NCBI RefSeq assembly: GCF_003202405.1
Contig: NZ_QJHL01000003.1
Location: 434,001-498,000, forward strand
Length of the DNA: 64,000 bases
Reading direction: 5' to 3'
Source of the DNA: Flavobacterium hydrophilum
GTDB taxonomy: Bacteria; Bacteroidota; Bacteroidia; Flavobacteriales; Flavobacteriaceae
The notes under the pieces are model-generated. The model was not told where the DNA came from and searched no databases. It worked only from the letters and a program-made list of their open reading frames with translations. Both the position numbers and the translations under genes were made by a program. Position 1 is the first letter of the stretch, and each line of letters begins with the position of its first letter. Below, in pieces: positions 25,650 through 33,484 of the stretch.

Positions 25650-25754
25650 GAAGCTATTTCCCGCTATCCGCTTGTATCTTTTTAGGCAGAACGTTAATGG
25701 TAAACAAGATACTCCCGATTGCCTAAAAAGGATACCGCTTCTATCGGGGCTAGG
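25650..25754 (+). repeat. modular intergenic repeat, copy C
   Basis: Same arms as copy B with more changes: GAAGCTATTTCCCGCTATCC at the left and GATACCGCTTCTATCGGGGC at the right. The core hairpin CTTTTTAGGCA/TGCCTAAAAAG (25678-25730) has a long loop. The 376-base gap 25555-25930 holds this copy, the asnS promoter and the inverted repeat at 25812, and no gene. Confidence 0.8.
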
Positions 25755-25811
25755 GCACTCGTTTTCATGAGAGCCCGTTCTTTTTTATGAATTTACTAAT
25801 TATTCTCTTTC

Positions 25812-25910
25812 TGTCATTTCGACGAAGGAGAAATCACACTAGTAATTCAGCAAAGAAAGTCGCCAATCGTTGTTAAGTTCCGCGTGCGATCCTCGTTCCT
25901 CGGAATGACA
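25812..25910. repeat. TGTCATTTCGAC-type imperfect inverted repeat
   Basis: The left arm TGTCATTTCGACGAAGGAG (25812-25830) and the right arm CTCGTTCCTCGGAATGACA (25892-25910) pair with three mismatches. The inside is about 60 bases. A one-armed relative (TGTCACCCTGAGCGGAGTCG) is at 40582. Confidence 0.8.
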
Positions 25911-25930
25911 AACTATGTATGTATTTTAAT

Positions 25931-26410
25931 TTAAATTATAATCTCAAATATTTCATTGAACTTTCGTTTTAAATTTTTCATTTCTTGTTTGGGAAGCCAT
26001 CTTGTGTAAAACAATGAAAAAACAATGAACAAGTTAAAAATTAAATATACTTGAAAAGGAACGTTTTCTTGACTAATAAGAACTGAATTTGCTAAAACAA
26101 ATGCAATAATTGGAAAATACTTTAGCCAAATGATTGAAAGTTTATGAGTCGGTTCAATTATGTAACTAATATTTAGCACTTTATTTATTATTTCGTATTT
26201 GCCTTTAATTGTATATAATTTTGGCGATATAGATGAATTGGTTGTTAAACGAAATGTTGAATCTTCAAAATCTCCTTAAAATGGTCTCGAAATACTTCCA
26301 AATATTCTGAATAGACCAAATGGACTAACTAACTTAAATTTTGGATTTCCAATAACAGTGTTGTTTTTAATTCGATCTCTGAATTCAATAATGCTAAGTT
26401 TTGATTCCAT
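25931..26410 (-). pseudogene. hypothetical membrane protein gene broken by an in-frame stop
   Basis: The ATG at 26410 opens a frame (MESKLSIIEFRDRIKNN...) that hits TAA at 26278-26276 (codon 45). The same frame then continues without further stops, through GDFEDSTFRLTTN and LYTIKGKYEII, into a two-helix membrane segment (about residues 95-135 of the restored frame) and ends at 25931. The restored product would be 159 codons. The only start after the stop is a GTG at 26179, which would leave an 82-residue remnant. I read this as one gene with a nonsense mutation. Family unknown. Confidence 0.65.
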
Positions 26411-26464
26411 TTTTCATTTTCAATTCAATTCGTGCCAATTCATAACCATTTGCGGCAAAAACTT

Positions 26465-28828
26465 CTATTTATCCAAATTCTCCAATTCCTCTTTCTTAGT
26501 TTTCTTCTTTTCAAAAGTCAAAACCAATGAAGGCAATACAACCAAGTTTGCAAACATCGCAAAAGCCAAAGTACAAGAAATTAATCCTCCCAATGCAATA
26601 GTTCCGCTGAAGCTCGATAATGTAAAAGTCGCAAAACCTAAAATTAAAACTACTGATGTATAGAAAGTACTAATTCCAGTTTCTCTTAAAGCACTGAAAA
26701 CAGATTTTTTGACTTTTCCACTTTGAAGCAAGTCATGTCGGTACTTCGCCATAAACTGAATCGCATTATCTACCGAGATTCCAAATGCAATACTGAATAC
26801 CAGAATTGTTGAAGGTTTTAGCGGAATTCCAAAATAACCCATTAATCCAGACGTAATACAAAGCGGCAGGATATTCGTAATTACGGATGCCATTACCATT
26901 TTAAATGATCGGAATAAATACAAAATCAAAACTGCAATGGTTAAAATAGCAAAAATCAATGACTCAATTAAATTGTCAACTAAATACGAAGTTCCTTTCT
27001 GGAAAACCAGTGCTTTTCCGGTAACGGTAACTTCGAAGCGGTCTTTCGGGAAAATTTCATCAATTTTTGAATGTAATTTTTTCTCTACTTTCGCCATTTC
27101 GTCTGTACCGATATCTTTCATAAAAGTTGTGATTCGGGCGTATTGTCCGGTCGAATCAACGTAAGCTTTCATTAAATTATCTTTGCTGTTTTTTGTGGCG
27201 TTTTTGGCATAACTCAAAATAAAAGTCTGCTCCTGTGATGTTGGTAATTGGTAATATTCAGGTTTTCCGTTGTAGAAAGCCTGTTTCGAATACTTAACCA
27301 GATTTACTACAGAAACAGGTTTCGATAATTCCGGCATAGCTGCAATCGTATTTTGCAGCTCATCCATTTTACGCATAGTCGACAATTTCATCACACCTTT
27401 TTTCTTTTTGGTGTCAATCATAATTTCGAGAGGCATTACGCCATTGAATTCCTTTTCGTAAAACAAAATATCGTTAAAAAATGAAGCTGTTTTTGGCATT
27501 TCACCAATTAAACTTCCGGAAACTTTCATTTGAGAAACTCCTATAACACTAAAAACCAAAAGCAAACCGTAAATTGTATAGATTACTTTTCGTTTGTTTT
27601 TCACAATATTCTCTACCGAATCCAGTAAGGTTGAAATATATGTTTTAGTCAGGTGATATAAATGTTTTTCTTTTGGCAGTGGCATAAAACTGTACACAAT
27701 TGGTACAATTACCAAAGTCAGTAAGTAAACCGATATTACATTTATGGATGTTACAAGGCCAAATTCAAAAAGCAGATCATTGCCCGTAATCATAAAGGTT
27801 GCAAAACCAATTGCGGTAGTCAGGTTTGTCATTAAGGTTGCAACCCCAATTTTAGAAATAACACGCTGCAATGCTTTTGCCTGATTGTTGTGGAGTTTGA
27901 TTTCCTGTTGGTATTTATTAATCAGGAAAATACAATTTGTTATTCCAATTACGATAATTAACGGCGGAATAATTGCGGTTAAAATCGTGATTTTATAATG
28001 AAACAACCCTAATGTTCCAAAAGACCACATTACGCCCACAATTAAAATACAAATCGAAATAAAAGTAGCTCTGAATGATCGGAAAAAGAAAAAGAAAATC
28101 AGTGAAACTACTCCCAAAGCGGCACCAATAAACAGTCCGATTTCGCCTTTCATATCATTTGCATTGATGGTTCTGATATAAGGCATTCCGGAAACTTTTA
28201 AGTCAACACCGGTTGTTTTTTCAAACTTATCGATTTTTGGAACCAGATTTTCAAGAATAAAAGTTTTTCTCTCAGCTGTATTTACGAGGTCTTTGTTGAT
28301 ATAAATGGCAGAACGCACACTTCCGCTTTCCTTGTTGAATAATAATCCTTCATAAAAAGGAAGATTGTTAAATAAGTCAAACTGAACTTTTTTTAAATAA
28401 GCAGGATCAAACGTTTTGCTTTGGTCGATAAACGGAGAAAGTACAAATTTTTCATTAACGGTATCTTTTTCAAGCTTTTTCAAGTCATTTAAAGAAACAA
28501 CCAAATCTACTTCTTTAGATTTTTTTAGGCCACTCATCAATTCATTCCAGGCGGCATAATTTTTAGGAGTAAAAAAGTTGGCATCCTTAAAACCAATTAC
28601 AACCAGGTTTCCTTCTTCGCCAAATTTATCTAAGAATTTTTGATACTCTTTATTTGCGATATGATCTTTCGGAAGCAAATTTGCCTCAGTATAAGTCATA
28701 GCAAGATTTTTCCATTGATAACCAAGAAGAATCGTTATTGCTGCTACAGCAATTAGAATTGTAATTCTGTTTTTAAGTATGATTCGGGCTAATTTTTCCC
28801 AAAAACCTACTTGTATAGCGTTTTTCAT
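26465..28828 (-). CDS. RND/MMPL family transporter (HAE3-like)
   Basis: Inner-membrane exporter of 787 residues. It has two halves, each with one membrane helix, a periplasmic loop, and a block of about five helices. The first helix is at 18-37 and the first block at about 225-365. A second periplasmic loop (about 430-600) precedes the last helices, which carry the FGISVDNAIQFMAKYRHDL motif typical of RND/MMPL proteins. HAE3 and MMPL proteins move lipids or hydrophobic molecules. No membrane-fusion or outer-membrane channel gene lies next to it. Confidence 0.88.
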   Translation of the reverse strand: MKNAIQVGFWEKLARIILKNRITILIAVAAITILLGYQWKNLAMTYTEANLLPKDHIANKEYQKFLDKFGEEGNLVVIGFKDANFFTPKNYAAWNELMSGLKKSKEVDLVVSLNDLKKLEKDTVNEKFVLSPFIDQSKTFDPAYLKKVQFDLFNNLPFYEGLLFNKESGSVRSAIYINKDLVNTAERKTFILENLVPKIDKFEKTTGVDLKVSGMPYIRTINANDMKGEIGLFIGAALGVVSLIFFFFFRSFRATFISICILIVGVMWSFGTLGLFHYKITILTAIIPPLIIVIGITNCIFLINKYQQEIKLHNNQAKALQRVISKIGVATLMTNLTTAIGFATFMITGNDLLFEFGLVTSINVISVYLLTLVIVPIVYSFMPLPKEKHLYHLTKTYISTLLDSVENIVKNKRKVIYTIYGLLLVFSVIGVSQMKVSGSLIGEMPKTASFFNDILFYEKEFNGVMPLEIMIDTKKKKGVMKLSTMRKMDELQNTIAAMPELSKPVSVVNLVKYSKQAFYNGKPEYYQLPTSQEQTFILSYAKNATKNSKDNLMKAYVDSTGQYARITTFMKDIGTDEMAKVEKKLHSKIDEIFPKDRFEVTVTGKALVFQKGTSYLVDNLIESLIFAILTIAVLILYLFRSFKMVMASVITNILPLCITSGLMGYFGIPLKPSTILVFSIAFGISVDNAIQFMAKYRHDLLQSGKVKKSVFSALRETGISTFYTSVVLILGFATFTLSSFSGTIALGGLISCTLAFAMFANLVVLPSLVLTFEKKKTKKEELENLDK

Positions 28829-28848
28829 AAAAATTTGTAAAATGGATG

Positions 28849-28856
28849 CAAATGTA
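28849..28856 (-). promoter_or_regulatory. candidate -7 box of the RND/MMPL gene
   Basis: On the minus strand TACATTTG matches TAnnTTTG, 20 bases before the ATG. Confidence 0.5.
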
Positions 28857-29007
28857 GTGAAAAGTGCTAAAAATGATTAATAATCACGGGTATTTTTGAG
28901 ATTTATTAACATAAATTAACATTCGTAATGTTTAGATAATTTAAAGATTAGCTGTGATTTACCATTAGCTTTTCTCATCTTTGTATTCAATTTTAAAAAG
29001 AATAAAA

Positions 29008-29337
29008 ATGAATTGGATTTTATTAATTATAGCGGGACTTTTTGAAGTTGGATTTGCGTCTTGTCTTGGTAAAGCCAAAGAAACAACCGGAATGGTATCA
29101 ACGTATTGGATGGGTGGTTTTTTTGTCTGTCTTTCAATAAGTATGATTTTGCTTTATAAAGCTACTCAGGTTTTGCCAATAGGAACTGCTTATGCGGTCT
29201 GGACAGGAATTGGAGCAGTTGGAACTGTTTTGGTTGGGATTTTTGTTTTTAAGGAACCGGCAACTTTCTGGAGGATATTTTTTCTTTCGACTTTAATTGC
29301 TTCAATAATTGGGCTTAAATTTGTTTCCAGTCATTAA
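29008..29337 (+). CDS. sugE: SMR family transporter, SugE/Gdx-like
   Basis: Four-helix small multidrug resistance protein of 109 residues. The start is the ATG at 29008. Essential Glu13 lies in IIAGLFEVGFAS. TM3 carries LPIGTAYAVWTGIGAVGT, the usual SMR signature, and the sequence is closest to SugE/Gdx proteins, known as guanidinium/proton exchangers. A single gene means it would work as a dual-topology homodimer. Substrate is an inference. No guanidine riboswitch was seen upstream. Confidence 0.9.
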   Translation: MNWILLIIAGLFEVGFASCLGKAKETTGMVSTYWMGGFFVCLSISMILLYKATQVLPIGTAYAVWTGIGAVGTVLVGIFVFKEPATFWRIFFLSTLIASIIGLKFVSSH

Positions 29338-29437
29338 AAAAACAACTAAGAAAATTATTTATTTAAAATATTATTTATACCAGATCATCGGTTTTTTTAA
29401 TCTTTTGGAGAATGAATTTTTTTGAAAAAACAGTATC

Positions 29438-30199
29438 ATGCAGGAACACAATGTTATTACTTTTACACTAATAGCAATTATTATATTGCTAATTGTCATT
29501 ATTGGTTTGATGGTTTTTCAATTGATGAAAGCCAAAAAATCAAAAGAAGATGCCGAAGAAAGTTTTTATGCTCTTGAAAGGAAAGTGAATGACCTGCAAT
29601 TAGAGACTTTAGAATCCAAACTGAATCCGCATTTGTTTAAGAATATTCTAAATTCGATTCAGTCTCATGCCTACCAGACTTATTTTGCTTTGGATAAACT
29701 GGCGAATGTTCTGGATTATATTTTATATGAAAGCAAAAAGAAATTTGTCACCGCTAAAGAAGAAATTGATTTTGCGCTCAATTTAATTGAAATCAATAAA
29801 ATTAAAATCAGTCCGCTTTTTGAGTTAAAGATAAAAACCAACATCAACAAAGAAGATAAATTATACGAACAGCCTTTGCTGGCACCGTTAATTTCGATCG
29901 ATTTAATTGAAAATGCTTTTAAACATGCCGATCTTCAAAGTGCCGATGCGTTTATTTCGGTTGTTTTCGAGTTTAAGGACAATGCTTTTTTTATGACGGT
30001 TTCGAATAAAATTTCAGATAAAAAGGTTTTAAAAAAAGAACGAAGCGGTTTAGGAAATATGACTTTGGAACACCGTTTAAGAATCATTTACAAAAACAAC
30101 TTCAAACTCGAAAGGTTTACAGAAAATGATATTTATATTGCTCATCTAAAAATAGATCTACTTGAATACAAAACTGAAATGCTTGCTTCTGGACGATGA
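29438..30199 (+). CDS. LytS/YehU-type sensor histidine kinase
   Basis: 253-residue kinase with one N-terminal membrane helix (about 8-29), a short coiled-coil linker and the His_kinase (PF06580) domain. The phosphorylatable His is H65 in ESKLNPHLFKNILNS. The ATPase domain shows LIENAFKHAD and SGLGNMTLEHRL. There is no obvious sensor domain, so input may be at the membrane. It pairs with the LytTR regulator whose gene overlaps its last 38 bases. Confidence 0.92.
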   Translation: MQEHNVITFTLIAIIILLIVIIGLMVFQLMKAKKSKEDAEESFYALERKVNDLQLETLESKLNPHLFKNILNSIQSHAYQTYFALDKLANVLDYILYESKKKFVTAKEEIDFALNLIEINKIKISPLFELKIKTNINKEDKLYEQPLLAPLISIDLIENAFKHADLQSADAFISVVFEFKDNAFFMTVSNKISDKKVLKKERSGLGNMTLEHRLRIIYKNNFKLERFTENDIYIAHLKIDLLEYKTEMLASGR

Positions 30200-30881
30200 G
30201 TTACCGGGATTAACGTATCTGAAAATGCTTTGCGAACAAATTCCCGAAGTAGAAATCGTAAAAACGTTTAATAATCCTGAAAAATTATTGGCCGAAATTC
30301 CGGATCTCGAATTTGATTTATTGATTTCAGATATCGAAATGCCCGGAATTGACGGTTTGCATCTGGCCGAAATGATTCAGCACAAACTGGTTATATTTTG
30401 TACGGCTTATAAAGATTATGCTGCCGAAGCTTTTAATATTGATGCTGTAGATTATATTACGAAACCTGTAAAACTCGAACGTTTGCAAAAAGCAATCTCA
30501 AAAGCTTTTGAACGTTTTAATAAACCTGAAGCAGCTAAAAAATTCATCCAGTTAAATACTGATAAAGGGAAGACACTGCTGTATTTTAATCAGATTCAAT
30601 ATATCAAAACTGCGGTAAGCGACAGCCGTGACAAAACAGTATTGCTTGCAGACGGAGGTTTTCTAAACCTGAAAAATGTTAAATTCGATACCTTGTTGAA
30701 AGAACTGCCTGAAACTGAATTTTGCAGGATAAATAAAAAAGAAATTGTAGCAGTAAAAGCCATAAAGTTTTTTAACCATAACGAAATTGTTTTGCATCAT
30801 TTAGAAAAAAATGATAAAAACAGTACGTTAATTCTTAGCGAAACGTATCGTTCTGACTTTTTAAAAAAGGTCAAAATCTAA
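30162..30881 (+). CDS. LytTR family response regulator
   Basis: 239-residue regulator with a receiver domain (1-120) and a LytTR DNA-binding domain (about 138-239). Asp57 in ISDIEMPGIDG is the phosphoacceptor, with D11/D12 in LLLDDE and Lys in YITKPVKL. The only start that gives a normal receiver N-terminus is the TTG at 30162, reading MNTKLKCLLLDDE, inside the kinase gene. The nearby ATG at 30179 is in the kinase frame. The 38-base overlap suggests translational coupling. Confidence 0.88.
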   Translation: MNTKLKCLLLDDELPGLTYLKMLCEQIPEVEIVKTFNNPEKLLAEIPDLEFDLLISDIEMPGIDGLHLAEMIQHKLVIFCTAYKDYAAEAFNIDAVDYITKPVKLERLQKAISKAFERFNKPEAAKKFIQLNTDKGKTLLYFNQIQYIKTAVSDSRDKTVLLADGGFLNLKNVKFDTLLKELPETEFCRINKKEIVAVKAIKFFNHNEIVLHHLEKNDKNSTLILSETYRSDFLKKVKI

Positions 30882-30992
30882 CTTATTACAAAGTTTTTCG
30901 GACTTGTTACATAGATTAAAAATTAGCTGTAAATTTACTTTTCCACTACGTTTTCAGTGCTGATATTTGCCCCATAATTTAAAATACGAATT

Positions 30993-33263
30993 ATGAATAA
31001 TATTAAAAATTCTTTATTCTACGTTACGGTCATTGGAGGTTTTACCGCTTTGATATATTGGGTAATTTCTAAAGGCGCTTCACTTGAAACGGGACGTGGA
31101 ATCGTTGAAAAAAAAATCGAAAGCAATCACTGGAATGACTTTTTACATTCTATGATTGAAAACCTACAGCATCCTCTGGCTATTTTACTGGCTCAAATTG
31201 TAACTATAATTTTGGCTGCACGTCTGTTCGGTTGGTTTTTTCGAAAAATAGGACAACCATCAGTAATTGGAGAAATGATTGCCGGAATTGTTTTAGGACC
31301 TTCTTTGGTCGGGATGTATTTTCCGGAATTTTCAGCAGCATTATTTCCGGCAGCATCTTTAGGAAACCTGCAGTTTTTAAGTCAAATTGGTTTAATTCTT
31401 TTCATGTTTGTAATAGGGATGGAACTGGATTTGAAAGTGCTGAAAAATAAAGCCCATGAATCGGTTGTTATCAGTCACGCCAGTATTGTTATTCCGTTTG
31501 CACTGGGATTATCTTTAGCCTATTTCATTTATGGTACTTTTGCACCTGAAGGAGTTGAATTTGCTTCTTTCGGATTATTTATGGGAATTGCGATGAGTAT
31601 TACCGCTTTTCCGGTTTTGGCCAGAATAGTTCAGGAACGCGGGATGCAAAAAACAAAATTAGGGACTATTGCTATTACATGTGCCGCTGCAGATGATATT
31701 ACGGCCTGGTGTATTCTGGCTGTTGTAATTGCTATTGTAAAAGCGGGTTCATTTACAAGTGCTTTATATGTTATAGGGCTGGCAATTTTATATGTGATTA
31801 TCATGTTGAAAATAGTTCGTCCATTCCTGAAACGTGTGGGAGATTTAAATTCAACCCGACAAAGTTTGAATAAACCAGTGGTGGCTATTTTCTTTATAAC
31901 ACTTTTATTTTCTTCATACGCTTCAGAATTAATTGGAATCCATGCTTTGTTTGGCGCATTTTTAGCAGGAGCCATTATGCCGGAAAACAATAAATTCAGA
32001 AATATTTTTATCGAAAAAGTAGAAGATGTTTCTATCATCGTTCTGTTGCCATTATTCTTTGTATTTACAGGATTACGTACACAAATTGGTTTGCTTAACG
32101 ATCCGTATTTATGGAAAGTGACAGCTGTGATTATTGCAGTTGCAGTGGCCGGGAAATTCTTTGGAAGCGCTTTGGCTGCAAAATTTGTGGGACAGAACTG
32201 GAAAGACAGTTTAGCTATCGGAGCGTTAATGAACACGCGTGGATTGATGGAATTGGTTGTTTTAAATATTGGTTATGATCTGGGAGTTTTGTCGACTGAA
32301 ATTTTTACGATGATGGTCATTATGGCTTTGGTTACTACTTTTATGACTGGCCCTGCCCTGGATTTTATTGGTTATATTTTTAAGGAAAAACCAACAGTTG
32401 TTCCGCAGGAAATTGGAAATAAAAGCAAGTACAAAATCCTGCTTTCGTTTGCAACTCCGGAAAGGGGAAAAAAACTTTTGCAAGTTGCTAATAGTTTAGT
32501 CAAAAAACAATCAGATAATTCGATTGTAACAGCGATGCATTTATCATTAAGTACTGAAATTCACTCTTTTGATGTAAAAGACCATGAACGTAAAATGCTG
32601 GTTCCTGTTATCGAAGAATCAGAACGTTTGAACCAGAATATGGTAAGTGTATTTAAAGTAACTAATGATATTGATGCAGAAATCATAGACACAGCAAATC
32701 AGGGAGAATACGATTTGTTGCTGGTAGGTTTAGGGCAATCTATTTTTGAAGGAACTTTGCTTGGAAAAATACTTGGGTTTACGTCCAGGATTGTAAATCC
32801 GGACCGATTGATTGATAAATTCACCGGAAAAGAAGGTTTGTTCGAAAATTCTCCTTTTGATGAACGGACACGTCACATTATTGCCAAAACAAAAATGCCG
32901 GTTGGTATTTTTATTGACAAGGATATGGAAGAAGTAGATAAAATTTTTATGCCGATTTTTAGTGAAGAAGATTCTTTTTTAATTGATTATGCCAAGAAAT
33001 TAATCAATAATAACGGCTCGCAAATTACAGTTCTTGATGCAAGTGGTGATATAAAAAGCACCCGTGATATGCAGGAAAGTATTCGTTCGATTGAACAGAT
33101 TGCTCCAAACCATATTATGATTATGCACGACAGAACTATTAAAAAGGAGTTTTTGGAAACTCAAAATTTAATGATTATAAGTTTAGACAGCTGGAAAAAA
33201 TTAATAGAATCTCAAAGCATCTGGCTCAATAATACACCATCGGTTTTGATTTTGAAACCATAA
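30993..33263 (+). CDS. CPA2-type cation:proton antiporter with C-terminal stress-like domain
   Basis: 756-residue inner-membrane exchanger of the KefB/NhaS family. About 12 membrane helices run from 60 to 440, with the CPA2 motifs IGEMIAGIVLGPS, ACAAADDITAW (Asp pair in TM5) and HALFGAFLAGAIMP. The soluble tail (about 460-756) resembles a double USP-like domain (LLVGLGQS, KMPVGIFIDKD) rather than the TrkA-N domain of KefB. An N-terminal extension of one extra helix is present. It follows the LytTR regulator after 111 bases; regulation by it is possible but not shown. Confidence 0.92.
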   Translation: MNNIKNSLFYVTVIGGFTALIYWVISKGASLETGRGIVEKKIESNHWNDFLHSMIENLQHPLAILLAQIVTIILAARLFGWFFRKIGQPSVIGEMIAGIVLGPSLVGMYFPEFSAALFPAASLGNLQFLSQIGLILFMFVIGMELDLKVLKNKAHESVVISHASIVIPFALGLSLAYFIYGTFAPEGVEFASFGLFMGIAMSITAFPVLARIVQERGMQKTKLGTIAITCAAADDITAWCILAVVIAIVKAGSFTSALYVIGLAILYVIIMLKIVRPFLKRVGDLNSTRQSLNKPVVAIFFITLLFSSYASELIGIHALFGAFLAGAIMPENNKFRNIFIEKVEDVSIIVLLPLFFVFTGLRTQIGLLNDPYLWKVTAVIIAVAVAGKFFGSALAAKFVGQNWKDSLAIGALMNTRGLMELVVLNIGYDLGVLSTEIFTMMVIMALVTTFMTGPALDFIGYIFKEKPTVVPQEIGNKSKYKILLSFATPERGKKLLQVANSLVKKQSDNSIVTAMHLSLSTEIHSFDVKDHERKMLVPVIEESERLNQNMVSVFKVTNDIDAEIIDTANQGEYDLLLVGLGQSIFEGTLLGKILGFTSRIVNPDRLIDKFTGKEGLFENSPFDERTRHIIAKTKMPVGIFIDKDMEEVDKIFMPIFSEEDSFLIDYAKKLINNNGSQITVLDASGDIKSTRDMQESIRSIEQIAPNHIMIMHDRTIKKEFLETQNLMIISLDSWKKLIESQSIWLNNTPSVLILKP

Positions 33264-33291
33264 GGGCTGAAATCCGAATATTAAAAATCCT

Positions 33292-33340
33292 AAATTCCAT
33301 TGTAATAAACTGGAATTTGGGATTTTATTTTTTTATTACG
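33292..33340 (+). terminator. likely terminator of the antiporter gene
   Basis: AAATTCCA (33292-33299) pairs with TGGAATTT (33311-33318); T-rich DNA follows. Similar AATTCC/GGAATT stems recur at 47940 and 49590. Confidence 0.6.
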
Positions 33341-33383
33341 CTTTATTAATTACTAATGAAATTTCTTTTGAAACCTGAAGCCT

Positions 33384-33472
33384 TAGCCCTGATGGGAACG
33401 GCATCCTTTTGTGTCCGTCCCGATAGCTATCGGGAGGCATAAAAGATATAGTGTACAGTAGGAACAAGCTCC
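33384..33472 (-). repeat. modular intergenic repeat, copy D
   Basis: Left AGCCCTGATGGGAACGGCAT, right GATATAGTGTACAGTAGGAA then CAAGCTCC; the same arms as copy A. The core contains the 18-base palindrome TCCCGATAGCTATCGGGA (33418-33435). It lies between two convergent genes. Confidence 0.8.
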
Positions 33473-33484
33473 TAACTATTCAAT

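Noticed and set aside
28829..29007. Guanidine riboswitch before the SugE-like gene
   Set aside because: No conserved guanidine-I/II/III riboswitch features are seen in the leader; only a weak promoter-like CATCTTTG.
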